From contig JAABTM010000019.1 of NCBI GenBank assembly GCA_011389855.1, forward strand, positions 1-35,681: a stretch of 35,681 nt of DNA, given 5' to 3'. The position numbers and the translations under genes are program-made. The first letter of the stretch is position 1. Each line of letters starts with the position of its first letter. The stretch is from Desulfobacteraceae bacterium. GTDB taxonomy: Bacteria > Desulfobacterota > Desulfobacteria > Desulfobacterales > JAABSP01. A model generated the notes under the pieces. It saw nothing but the letters and a program-made list of their open reading frames with translations, made no database searches and was not told the origin of the DNA. Positions 1 to 7,269 of this stretch are shown piece by piece.

Positions 1-4
1 CGGC

Positions 5-140
5 CTTGATCATCTTTTCGGCCATGATTGCCGCGGAGCGGCAACGGTATATAGCCTGGGGTTTCAACCCCAGGTCGGAATCGTCCAACCAATGCGCCCT
101 GAAGGGGCGCAGGCAGTGAATGGCCGAAACGATGATCAAG
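5..140. repeat. MITE/REP-like palindromic element
   Basis: The ends form a 21-bp inverted repeat (5-25 against 120-140) with one mismatch. Inside are three perfect small hairpins: 29-34/38-43, 55-63/66-74 (9-bp arms, 2-nt loop) and 94-99/105-110. There is no coding capacity. Terminal inverted repeats around stacked hairpins suggest a non-autonomous mobile repeat or a REP-type element. The left flank is too close to the window edge to test for a target duplication. Confidence 0.6.
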
Positions 141-220
141 ACCTGCAAAAACATACCTCTGTAAGGCAGAAAACACAATAGATTCGGCATAGCAGTCATC
201 GTATTTTTTAGCCGCCATTC

Positions 221-541
221 TTATAACTTCGATGCCAACTCATAAACAGATCTGACTTCCTCGCCCTCCACCTTAAAATAGCGCTCAAAAGCCTTGTTTG
301 TGCTGTGCATGGTCGCCCGCTTGATTTGCTCAGGGGGTGTGGCCTTCCGAAGCGTCAAGGAGGTGCTATGCCTTGTGCTCCCATAAAGATCAACACCCTC
401 GATCCCGTGGTCGTCACACGCCTTTTTCCATAATTTATAAAGGTACCAGGGACCGAACTTTTCCTTCCCCTTAACAATCAAAATCTCGTAAAAATTTATT
501 GCTCTGAGAACTTGAGAACTTTCTAAATTGAGTTTGCACAA
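221..541 (-). pseudogene. Tyrosine recombinase/integrase remnant (C-terminal part)
   Basis: The 106-residue frame ends with a pattern typical of the catalytic half of tyrosine recombinases: an RH pair in 'STRHSTS', then 'MHSTNKAFERYF', which fits the conserved H-x-x-(T/N) stretch and the tyrosine nucleophile. A complete integrase is about 300-400 residues. The N-terminal DNA-binding part and first catalytic arginine are absent, because the upstream DNA on this strand is occupied by the oppositely oriented gene starting at 624. I read it as a decayed leftover of an integrated element. It sits beside a MITE-like repeat and two small accessory genes. Some translation of the fragment cannot be excluded, but it should not be active alone. 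Confidence 0.55.
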
Positions 542-623
542 TAACTGTGGTAACCATTATTAAATGACATGCCACGAACCCAAGAGGTATGGGGCTCACA
601 GCAATAGGAGGGTACATCAAAAG

Positions 624-1058
624 ATGAGCTTACAAAAAGTAACGTTAGATCTGCCCGAAAATATTTACATCCGCCTGCAACAAGCAGCTCAAGCTACACA
701 ACAACCCCTCGATCAAGTAATTCTTCGAGCCGTTCAGATGGGCAGCCCACCCGGATGGGACGACATCCCGGCTGAATATCAAGCGGATATAGCGGCATTG
801 GAACGTCTCGATGATCGTTCGCTGTGGCGCATCGCCCGCTCTCGTCAGTCTCATACGGACTTTGACCAATATCAGGATTTGCTTGATATGAATCGGGAGG
901 GAACGATTTCAGACGCCGAACGTCAAGAGTTGCGGGATTTAAGAGCTGAATCCGATCTCTTCATGCTCCGGAAAGCCCATGCGGCGGTTTTGCTTCGATG
1001 GCGGGGGCACACGATACCGCCCGCGGAAAAGCTCACAGGCCATTTCCAAAGAATTTAG
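624..1058 (+). CDS. Small hypothetical protein, antitoxin-like N-terminus
   Basis: A 144-residue soluble protein. The ATG at 624 was chosen because AGGAGGG (606-612) precedes it; the frame is open further upstream but without a ribosome site. The N-terminus ('KVTLDLPENIYIRLQQAAQ') resembles the short strand plus helix of ribbon-helix-helix or other antitoxin-type proteins. A charged helical region follows ('RYQDLL'-type helix around residue 85) and a conserved-looking C-terminal 'FMLRKAHAAVLLRWRG'. From memory, proteins of this shape are common unnamed accessory genes in cyanobacteria and Desulfobacterota. The next gene starts 10 nt downstream, so the two are probably cotranscribed and may form one functional pair. 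Function unknown. Confidence 0.65.
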   Translation: MSLQKVTLDLPENIYIRLQQAAQATQQPLDQVILRAVQMGSPPGWDDIPAEYQADIAALERLDDRSLWRIARSRQSHTDFDQYQDLLDMNREGTISDAERQELRDLRAESDLFMLRKAHAAVLLRWRGHTIPPAEKLTGHFQRI

Positions 1059-1068
1059 CGTAAAAATC

Positions 1069-1299
1069 ATGAACGAACACAATCTCAGCAATACCTCGAA
1101 CATTCAAGCCAGCAGATATCAATCACCTTTAGAAGAGATTTCCGCAGAACTGACAGCGTTTGAGCAAAAATACGCGATGTCTTCAGAGGATTGCTACCAA
1201 CGCTTCAATGACGGCGAGTTGGGTGATGACGCCGATTTTTTCGAATGGACAGGTCTTTACGAAACCTTCCTTCAGCATCGGAAGAGACTGAAAACCTAA
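1069..1299 (+). CDS. Small acidic hypothetical protein, possible partner of the preceding gene
   Basis: A 76-residue protein from an ATG 10 nt after the stop of the upstream gene; the longer in-frame extension overlaps that gene and was rejected. The central part is rich in Glu and Asp, with a 'YAMSSEDCYQRF' helix followed by 'GELGDDADFFEWTGLYE'. I recall this pattern in small antitoxin-like proteins that accompany nucleic-acid-acting toxins, but no toxin domain is visible nearby. No signal peptide or membrane segment. It probably shares a transcript with the 624 gene. Function is not assigned; the toxin-antitoxin idea is inference from size, acidity and pairing. Confidence 0.6.
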   Translation: MNEHNLSNTSNIQASRYQSPLEEISAELTAFEQKYAMSSEDCYQRFNDGELGDDADFFEWTGLYETFLQHRKRLKT

Positions 1300-1374
1300 G
1301 AAAATTACCAATATAAAACCGGATTATTGGGGATAATTTGGATGTGCAGGGATAACAAACCGCGAAAGGAAGCC

Positions 1375-2937
1375 ATGCCGTCATCGCCCCCGTTGTTCAC
1401 GCCGGATACCGCCCACACCGCCCTCTACCCCAGCCCCAACCCCGCCCCCAAACACGCCATCGCCCGCTACTTCGGCCCCCATCGCCTGCCGGGCACCACC
1501 GCCATCGGGCTCCGGAAAACGCATCCCGAGCTTTTCCAGGACACCCTGGATTCCCCCTTCGAGACCTACCCGGACTGGGTGGACCGGACGGTTCGCAAAA
1601 TCTTGACGTCCATGAACGGAAACGGTTTCACGAATACGCTCGACGACCACGCCCAGGGCCGCATCGTCCGTAAAACCATGGACATGCTCGAATCGCCCAC
1701 CGCCGACGGGACGCCCCTCCACGACGAAATTCCCCAGCAGATGTACGAGGATGTGTTCACCCGCCTCGTAACGATCGCCGTCGGCCCGGCGCCGACGCCG
1801 CCGGAAACCCACTCCTACGCCGCCTTCAACGCCCTTTGCCATCGGATCGGCCTTCGGCTCATCGACCAAATGACGGCACGGTCCATCATCGGCGGGGAGC
1901 GGCCCGACATCCCGACCCTGATCCGCGCGGCCGTGCTGTCGGGGCATGTGGGCATCAATCTCAAGAGCACGGCATCAGCCGCTTCGGCCCTGCTCAACCG
2001 GGATCTGCTCCCGCTGGATCGGGCCTGGGTCCGCGACCCGGAAACGGCCCGTTCCATACCGGCCGACGATCTGGACGCCGTCGCCCGGCATCTGCTCGAT
2101 CTGGCCTCCATGCCAAGGGGCCGATTCGGACTGGATTCCCTTTCCCGGTATCGCGCGGAAGTCGTGGACGCCCCCGACCCCACCCTGCTGGTCTTTTTCT
2201 GCGACGATTACCTGGAATCCATGATCGACATGAAGCGGTTCGCGGTCATGCTGGCGCGGAATCCCCGGCTGTCCCTCCTGTTCGTGCCCCGGGCCGGTCG
2301 ATACGGCAACGATCTGGCCCTTTCGGATGTGGACGCCCTCCTGGAAGAACCCCAATTTCGCGATTTCGATGACCTGCGCCGCCGCGGACGAATCCGCGTC
2401 AGCGAACACGGCCCCCGGGCCGGCTGCCTGGACCCAAGGGACGTGAGCCGGGAATTGATCGGGGCCATCGACGCCATGGGCCGGGGCCGCCGGATCATCT
2501 TCGAGACCAAAGGGTGCCGGAATTTCGAGATGCTCCAGGGGCGGCTGACGGTCCCCTGGTACGCCGCCTTCAATTGCAACCGGGCCCTGAGCATCCGGAC
2601 CGTCGGGCTGGACGGCCCCCCGGTGTTTCTTCGGATTCCCCCCGGCCTCCGGGCCTACGACGGGTTCACGACGCCCCGCATCGGCCGGAGCCCCTCCTAC
2701 CACGCGGCCGGGGTCCGGTTCGCCCGCATGACCACACAACAGCTTTTCGCGGCGTTGGCGTCGGAACCGTACCGTCGCCTCCGGGCGCTGTGCGGGGATG
2801 AACGCAAACTGAACACAGCCCTGGATCGATGGGGCGCGGATCGCGGAATGACGTTTTCAGAGCTGATGGACCTCTTTTCAACCCGCCCAGAGACCTTGTC
2901 GCGATTCCAGGAGGACCTCGTTGACGACCGGAACTAA
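1375..2937 (+). CDS. DUF89/ARMT1-like protein (damage-control phosphatase family)
   Basis: A 520-residue cytoplasmic protein. The start at 1375 follows AAAGGA; an ATG at 1342 is possible. The C-terminal half carries the signature of the DUF89 metal-dependent phosphohydrolase family. 'VFFCDDYLESMID' (D277, D278, E281, D285) is a variant of the usual D-N-x-G-E-x-x-x-D motif, 'GND' (N312-D313) follows about 30 residues later, and 'KGCRNFE' (K379-G380, N383, E385) matches the family's KGxxNxE element. Family members hydrolyse phosphorylated or damaged metabolites using Mn, Co or Ni. The first Asp-Asn is Asp-Asp here, so the substrate may differ. It overlaps the radical SAM gene by 17 nt, so the two are translationally coupled. 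N-terminal residues 1-200 are helical and unassigned. Confidence 0.65.
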   Translation: MPSSPPLFTPDTAHTALYPSPNPAPKHAIARYFGPHRLPGTTAIGLRKTHPELFQDTLDSPFETYPDWVDRTVRKILTSMNGNGFTNTLDDHAQGRIVRKTMDMLESPTADGTPLHDEIPQQMYEDVFTRLVTIAVGPAPTPPETHSYAAFNALCHRIGLRLIDQMTARSIIGGERPDIPTLIRAAVLSGHVGINLKSTASAASALLNRDLLPLDRAWVRDPETARSIPADDLDAVARHLLDLASMPRGRFGLDSLSRYRAEVVDAPDPTLLVFFCDDYLESMIDMKRFAVMLARNPRLSLLFVPRAGRYGNDLALSDVDALLEEPQFRDFDDLRRRGRIRVSEHGPRAGCLDPRDVSRELIGAIDAMGRGRRIIFETKGCRNFEMLQGRLTVPWYAAFNCNRALSIRTVGLDGPPVFLRIPPGLRAYDGFTTPRIGRSPSYHAAGVRFARMTTQQLFAALASEPYRRLRALCGDERKLNTALDRWGADRGMTFSELMDLFSTRPETLSRFQEDLVDDRN

Positions 2938-3757
2938 AATCCACCGGAACGTGACCGTTTACCGCCTGGCTGCGGATTTTCTCCAGTTCATCCGCTGTCA
3001 GCGCCCCGTGATCCGGCGTCTGGGCCGGCCGTTTCATCGGAGCCGTCGGTATGTTGAATTGGACATCACCTACCGGTGCAACCTCCGGTGCGGCAACTGC
3101 AACCGGTCCTGCACCCAGGCGCCGAGCGATCTGGCCCTGACCGTCCGGGACGTGGCGGATTTCCTGGCCCAAAGCCGGGAACAAGGGGTCCGGTGGGACC
3201 GCATCCGGCTCCTGGGCGGCGAACCCACCCTCCACGCGGATTTCTTCAAGATAGTGGACCGGCTTCTGACCTACCGGGACGATGGCCATCCGGACCCGCG
3301 GATCGTGGTCTGCACCAACGGCGCCGGCCGAAGGGTCCGGCGCGTTCTCGACGGCCTTCCGGACGGCGTGGTCGTCAAAAACACCTCTAAAAACAGCCGC
3401 CAGCGCCTCTTCCGGCCCTTCAACAAGGCGCCCTTCGACGCCCCCCTGCTGCACCGGTTTTCCGATTTTTCCGCCGGATGCCGCATTCTCGAAGACTGCG
3501 GCATCGGCCTGACGCCCCTGGGCTATTACCCCTGCGCCATCGCCGGCGGCATCGACCGGGTCTTCGGCTTCAATCTCGGCCGACCGCGCCTCCCATCGCC
3601 CGACGACGACATGCGGGACCTGCTTTCCGTTTTCTGCCCCCTGTGCGGCCATTTCGGCGTTTCGGGATTCACGAAAAAGGCGAAGCTGTCGCCCGCCTGG
3701 AGAGCCGCCTACGCCAAATATCACTCGGAAACCACCAAGGAACCAACGCACCCATGA
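2921..3757 (+). CDS. Radical SAM protein coupled to the DUF89 gene
   Basis: A 278-residue protein starting at TTG 2921 with AGGAGG (2909-2914) inside the end of the upstream gene. 'YRCNLRCGNC' supplies the C53-x3-C57-x2-C60 motif that binds the SAM-cleaving [4Fe-4S] cluster, with an extra Cys at 64. 'LLGGEP' near residue 99 is the usual SAM-contact GGE motif. Further cysteines lie in 'YYPCAIAGG' (about 204) and 'FCPLCG' (about 238-241), which could bind an auxiliary cluster or metal. The protein is short, close to a bare radical SAM core. The reaction is unknown. Tight coupling to a DUF89 protein suggests they act on one substrate or one peptide or metabolite product. Confidence 0.8.
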   Translation: MTTGTKIHRNVTVYRLAADFLQFIRCQRPVIRRLGRPFHRSRRYVELDITYRCNLRCGNCNRSCTQAPSDLALTVRDVADFLAQSREQGVRWDRIRLLGGEPTLHADFFKIVDRLLTYRDDGHPDPRIVVCTNGAGRRVRRVLDGLPDGVVVKNTSKNSRQRLFRPFNKAPFDAPLLHRFSDFSAGCRILEDCGIGLTPLGYYPCAIAGGIDRVFGFNLGRPRLPSPDDDMRDLLSVFCPLCGHFGVSGFTKKAKLSPAWRAAYAKYHSETTKEPTHP

Positions 3758-3930
3758 AAACCTGATCGCCCGCGACGGCGCCGCCCCTTTTTCTCCCTGT
3801 ATGCGCGTTTACCGGCCGATGGTCCCAAATCTACGGGTTTTACCGTATTTACTTTTTGAGCCGTTTCCGCATTAAAATGGTCGGGTAAAACGAAACATAA
3901 CGAATCCGGCAACCAAGGAAAGGAGCCCCC

Positions 3931-4383
3931 TTGAAACTCACCAGCACCGCTTTTGAAAATGAAGGAACCATACCGTCCAAATACACCTGCGACGGCGAGA
4001 ACGTCAGCCCGCCCATCCAGTTCTCGGATGTACCGGCGGAGGCCGAAAGCCTGATCCTGATCATGGATGATCCGGACGTGCCCAAGCATATTCGGGAGGA
4101 CGGCGTGTGGGATCACTGGGTGGCCTTCAACATTCCGCCGGACACCCGCGAGATTCCGGAAGGCCGGGAGCCCAAGGGGACGCCGGGTCTGGGCACCAAC
4201 GGCGACACCGGCTATTTCGGCCCCTGCCCGCCGGATCGGGAGCACCGCTACTTCTTCCGGGCCTATGCCCTCGACGCCACGCTGGATCTGCCGGAAGGAT
4301 CGGACAAGGTGACCGTGGAGCGGGAGATGACCACCCACGTCATCGACCGCGATTACCTCATGGGCCGGTACGAGCGGCGTTGA
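3931..4383 (+). CDS. YbhB/YbcL-family PEBP (Raf-kinase-inhibitor-like) protein
   Basis: A 150-residue protein of normal length for the bacterial phosphatidylethanolamine-binding-protein family. It begins at TTG 3931 after AAAGGAG. The family pattern is clear: 'IPSKYTCDGENVSPPI' near residue 14-29, 'LILIMDDPD' with the conserved DDPD, 'WVAFNIPP', 'GTNGDTGYFGPCPP' and 'HRYFFRAYALD'. These residues line the small anion or phosphate-binding pocket of YbhB-type proteins, whose physiological ligand is unknown. There is no signal peptide, so it is cytoplasmic. It stands alone, 173 nt after the radical SAM gene, and is followed by a palindromic repeat that may end its transcript. Confidence 0.92.
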   Translation: MKLTSTAFENEGTIPSKYTCDGENVSPPIQFSDVPAEAESLILIMDDPDVPKHIREDGVWDHWVAFNIPPDTREIPEGREPKGTPGLGTNGDTGYFGPCPPDREHRYFFRAYALDATLDLPEGSDKVTVEREMTTHVIDRDYLMGRYERR

Positions 4384-4436
4384 AAGGAAAGCCCATAACC
4401 ATCAGCATCTCCACCTCTGAAATGAACCCAAACCCA

Positions 4437-4467
4437 GACCTCCGGGGTTTCCAAAACCTCGGAGGTC
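4437..4467. repeat. Dispersed palindrome, copy 1
   Basis: A 31-bp imperfect inverted repeat (4437-4451 against 4453-4467, one G-T wobble plus one mismatch at the centre). A near-identical copy lies at 11491-11521, and both are flanked by 'gaaccca' on the left and 'ttcgtcc' on the right. Placed just after the PEBP gene, it could act as a terminator-like hairpin, but it lacks a T-run and the shared flanks argue for a REP-type family. Confidence 0.75.
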
Positions 4468-4483
4468 TTCGTCCGGTCCAAAA

Positions 4484-4528
4484 TTGGTCTGACAACCTGT
4501 TGACAGGCCATCCTATAAGATGGTACAG
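4484..4528 (+). promoter_or_regulatory. Possible GntR operator and promoter
   Basis: A perfect TTGACA lies at 4500-4505. The -10 is weak: GTACAG at 4523-4528 with 17-nt spacing. 'TTGGTCTGACAA' (4484-4495) resembles the T-G-G-T-N3-A-C operators of FadR/PdhR-type GntR regulators, and a second GGT...ACC pair lies at 4522-4534. This fits autoregulation of the downstream GntR gene. It is inferred from motif similarity only. Confidence 0.35.
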
Positions 4529-4564
4529 GATCACCGAGGATAACAAAGACGGATCGCGGAGCCC

Positions 4565-5311
4565 ATGAAGGTCGAATCGATACAGAAAACATCCACCCCG
4601 GAACTGGTGGTTCGGGAAATCTTAAAAAACATCAAATCGGGCGGGTTGAAGCCGGGCGACAAGCTGCCGCCGGAGCGGGAACTCTCCAGGGCTTTCGGCG
4701 TGGGCCGGTCTTCCATCCGGGAGGCGATTTCAGCCATGGTGCTGGTGGGATATTTCGAGGTGACCCAGGGCAAGGGCGTCTTCCTTCGGGAGGACATCCC
4801 CTCCCCTCACGTCTTCAACAGCAAACTCAGCGACGTGCTGGCCGCCTACTGGATTCTCGATCTCATCGAAACCCGGGAGCACATCGAGTGCAGCGTGGTC
4901 CGGATGGCCGCGGCCAAGGCAGGTCCCAAGGAGATCGAAAAACTCCGGGAGAGCGTGGCGGCCATCCGCGGCAACGGGGCGGACATCGACCGGTTTTACC
5001 AATCCGATTTCGACTTTCACATGGCCCTGGCCGACGCCTCCGAGAATCCGGTCATGGCCGGCATCCTGCGGATGATCATCGAAAAGATCCATGCCGACTA
5101 TATGGCCTTCATGCCCGACACCCTCTGCCGGCCCGACCGGGCCATCGAGACGGCGGCGCGGCTCGTGGACCGGATCGAAGGAAAAGACGCGGACGCCGCC
5201 TGCGCGATCATGCTCGAACACCTGGGCATCGTGAAGGCCGAGCTGGTCCGCATCATCCCGGAGATCGACCAGTACCGAAACCGGAAGGACATGGTTCTGC
5301 TGGAATCATGA
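4565..5311 (+). CDS. GntR-family regulator, FCD (FadR-type) subgroup
   Basis: A 248-residue transcription factor. Residues about 10-75 form the GntR winged helix ('GGLKPGDKLPPERELSRAF', then 'GRSSIREAISAM' as recognition helix, and 'TQGKGVFL' as wing). Residues about 95-235 are an all-helical FCD ligand-binding domain with 'ETREHIE', 'DFDFHMALADASENP' and 'EHLGIV', whose Asp/His residues usually bind a metal and a carboxylate ligand. It lies immediately upstream of the amine-demethylation genes in the same direction (42-nt gap), so it most likely controls them in response to a carboxylated substrate or product, betaine-like in this setting. The ligand is inferred. An operator-like site precedes the gene. 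Confidence 0.92.
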   Translation: MKVESIQKTSTPELVVREILKNIKSGGLKPGDKLPPERELSRAFGVGRSSIREAISAMVLVGYFEVTQGKGVFLREDIPSPHVFNSKLSDVLAAYWILDLIETREHIECSVVRMAAAKAGPKEIEKLRESVAAIRGNGADIDRFYQSDFDFHMALADASENPVMAGILRMIIEKIHADYMAFMPDTLCRPDRAIETAARLVDRIEGKDADAACAIMLEHLGIVKAELVRIIPEIDQYRNRKDMVLLES

Positions 5312-5353
5312 TCCCCCTCTATTAACCCTTTCCCGGAACGCGGAGGTTGCCGA

Positions 5354-6847
5354 ATGATTGGCAAGAAACTGGGGACCGAACCCATCCAGCCGACCCCCCG
5401 GCTGCACGATTTCCCTCATGTCACCGACGAAACCGTCAACATCAAGCCCAAACAGCGGTTTCTCAGCGACCGTCAGGTGGCGAGGCTCCACGAAGCCGCC
5501 CTCAACCTGATGGAGACCACCGGGGTCAAGGTGACCCATCCCAAGGCCCGTGAGATCCTCCACGGCCACGGCTGCCATGTGGACGACAGCCGGGTCCGGA
5601 TACCCGGCTGGCTCGCGGAGCGGGCCATGCGGTTCGTCCCGCCCCAGGTGGTCTTCTACACCCGCCGCGGCAAGAGCGCGGTGGTGCTCAGGGAAGACGA
5701 CACCTACTACGGCCCCACGCTGGACGCCTACGATTACCTGGAACCCCTTACCCAGAACCGCCGGCGGTTCACCATCGACGACCTGAAGGTCACCGCCACC
5801 ATCGCCAACGCCTTGCCCAATTTCCACTGGACCATGACCATCGGCGTGGCGTCGGACGTGGACTCGGACGTGGCGGAGCGGACCACCGCCCGGACGGCGC
5901 TGACCTACTGCGAAAAGCCGCTGCTGTTCTGCACGTCGAGCCTCAAGGCACTGAAGGACATTTACCGGATGGCCGGCGTCATCGCCGGCGGGGAGGCGGC
6001 CCTGCTCATGCACCCCAACGTGGTGGTCTTCAATTCGCCCATTTCGCCGCTCTCCTTCGACGACGCCCTCATCGACCGGCTTTTGTTCACGGCGGAAAAG
6101 GGGTTGCCCCAGGTCTGCTATTCCGGGCCCCAGGCCGGGGCCACGGCGCCGGCCACCCTGGCCGGCACGGTGGTCCAGGGCGGCGTCGAATCGATGTTCG
6201 GCTGCATCCTGGCCCAGCTCGTCCGGCCCGGGGCGCCGTTCATCTACGGGGCCTTCGCCACCATCATGGACATGAAGAGCACGGTCTTTTCCTACGGCGC
6301 GCCCGAAATGAACCTGATGGCCTCGGCCATGGCCCAGATGGCGAATTTCTACAACGTCCCGTTCATGGGCATGTCCGGGTGCTCGGACGCCAAGTTCCCG
6401 GACCAGCAGGCCTCGGTGGAAGCCACCTTTTCGTGTCTGTGCTCTTCCATGAGCGGCGCCAACATGGTCCACGACAACGGGTGGCTCGACCGGTCGAACC
6501 TCGTATCGCCGGAATACATGGTGCTGGTCAACGAGATCATCGAAATGGTCAACCATTACATGGCGGGCATGAGGGTGGACGACGAACGCCTTGCCCTGGA
6601 CGTCATCGATAAAGTAGGACCGGGGGGCAATTTTCTCTCCCAGCCCCATACCCTCAAATATTTCCGGGAGGTCTGGTATTCCAAACTCTTCGACCGGGCC
6701 ACCATGTCCAAATGGGAGTCCAAGGGATCCAAGCGTTTCGAGCAGCGGCTCCAGGAGCACACCCAGTGGTACATGGAAAGAACGCCGGAACCCCTTCCCG
6801 ACAAGGTGGTGGATGAACTGGACCGACTGTCGGACGATTGGGAATAA
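5354..6847 (+). CDS. MttB-family methyltransferase homologue without pyrrolysine
   Basis: A 497-residue protein matching the trimethylamine methyltransferase (COG5598) family in length and layout, read with no in-frame stop. Family features include 'LHEAALNLMETTGVKVTHPKA' near residues 45-65, 'YYGPTLDAYDYL' near 119-130, and 'STVFSYGAPEMNLMASAMAQMANFY' followed by 'GMSGCSDAKFPDQQ' around 317-352. Archaeal MttB has pyrrolysine in this last segment. Here the equivalent position is a sense codon, apparently Cys343 by eye alignment. Non-Pyl relatives such as MtgB demethylate glycine betaine to dimethylglycine with a cobalamin protein as acceptor. No corrinoid protein or second methyltransferase is in this window. 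Start ATG 5354 follows CGGAGG. First gene of the run with ferredoxin, AOR and FAD oxidoreductase. Confidence 0.9.
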   Translation: MIGKKLGTEPIQPTPRLHDFPHVTDETVNIKPKQRFLSDRQVARLHEAALNLMETTGVKVTHPKAREILHGHGCHVDDSRVRIPGWLAERAMRFVPPQVVFYTRRGKSAVVLREDDTYYGPTLDAYDYLEPLTQNRRRFTIDDLKVTATIANALPNFHWTMTIGVASDVDSDVAERTTARTALTYCEKPLLFCTSSLKALKDIYRMAGVIAGGEAALLMHPNVVVFNSPISPLSFDDALIDRLLFTAEKGLPQVCYSGPQAGATAPATLAGTVVQGGVESMFGCILAQLVRPGAPFIYGAFATIMDMKSTVFSYGAPEMNLMASAMAQMANFYNVPFMGMSGCSDAKFPDQQASVEATFSCLCSSMSGANMVHDNGWLDRSNLVSPEYMVLVNEIIEMVNHYMAGMRVDDERLALDVIDKVGPGGNFLSQPHTLKYFREVWYSKLFDRATMSKWESKGSKRFEQRLQEHTQWYMERTPEPLPDKVVDELDRLSDDWE

Positions 6848-6861
6848 AGGAGGATTACCCC

Positions 6862-7269
6862 TTGCAACTTACAGCCATTCACGAAAACTGCTCCGGATGC
6901 CGCACCTGCCTCATGGCCTGCGGACTGGCGCGGTTCAAGGAAGTCAATCCGTCCCGGGCGGTTCTGCGCATCAACGGGCTGTTCCCCGCGCCGGGCGTCT
7001 ATCGCATCGATCTCTGCGACCAGTGCGGGGCCTGCGCCGACGCCTGCCCGGTAGAGGCCATCACGGAAACGGACGGCGTCTACACCATCGACGCGGACCT
7101 CTGCACCGAGTGTCTGCTCTGCGTGGAGGCCTGCCCCCACGGCGTGATGTTCATCCATCCGGCGGAAACCGTCCCCTCCAAGTGCAACATCTGCGGGGCC
7201 TGCGCCGAGGCCTGCCCCCGGGGGGCCATCGTTCTGACCGACGAATCGGAGAAAGCGAGGGCTGTATGA
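6862..7269 (+). CDS. Four-cluster ferredoxin, electron partner of the AOR
   Basis: A 135-residue protein starting at TTG 6862 behind TAAAGGAGG, 14 nt after the MttB-like stop. It contains four CxxCxxCxxxC motifs: 'CSGCRTCLMAC' (about residues 9-19), 'CDQCGACADACP' (52), 'CTECLLCVEACP' (77) and 'CNICGACAEACP' (98). It can therefore hold up to four [4Fe-4S] clusters. No signal or membrane segment, so it is cytoplasmic. It overlaps the AOR gene by ATGA, so the two are translationally coupled. The arrangement is like the small iron-sulfur subunits of multi-subunit AOR-family enzymes. It likely carries electrons from aldehyde oxidation to other redox partners. Confidence 0.9.
   Translation: MQLTAIHENCSGCRTCLMACGLARFKEVNPSRAVLRINGLFPAPGVYRIDLCDQCGACADACPVEAITETDGVYTIDADLCTECLLCVEACPHGVMFIHPAETVPSKCNICGACAEACPRGAIVLTDESEKARAV

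Noticed and set aside
5306-6760. Long minus-strand open frame opposite the MttB-like gene (484 codons)
   Set aside because: It has no recognisable domain, a Gly/His/Arg-rich composition typical of antisense frames in GC-rich DNA, and lies over a clear family gene.
5354-6847. Pyrrolysine (amber read-through) in the MttB-like gene
   Set aside because: The gene is a full 497 codons with no in-frame TAG and a TAA stop, so Pyl is not needed.
6813-7265. N-terminal extension of the AOR gene upstream of 7266
   Set aside because: It reads the ferredoxin gene in a wrong frame; the AOR family starts at the ATG at 7266.
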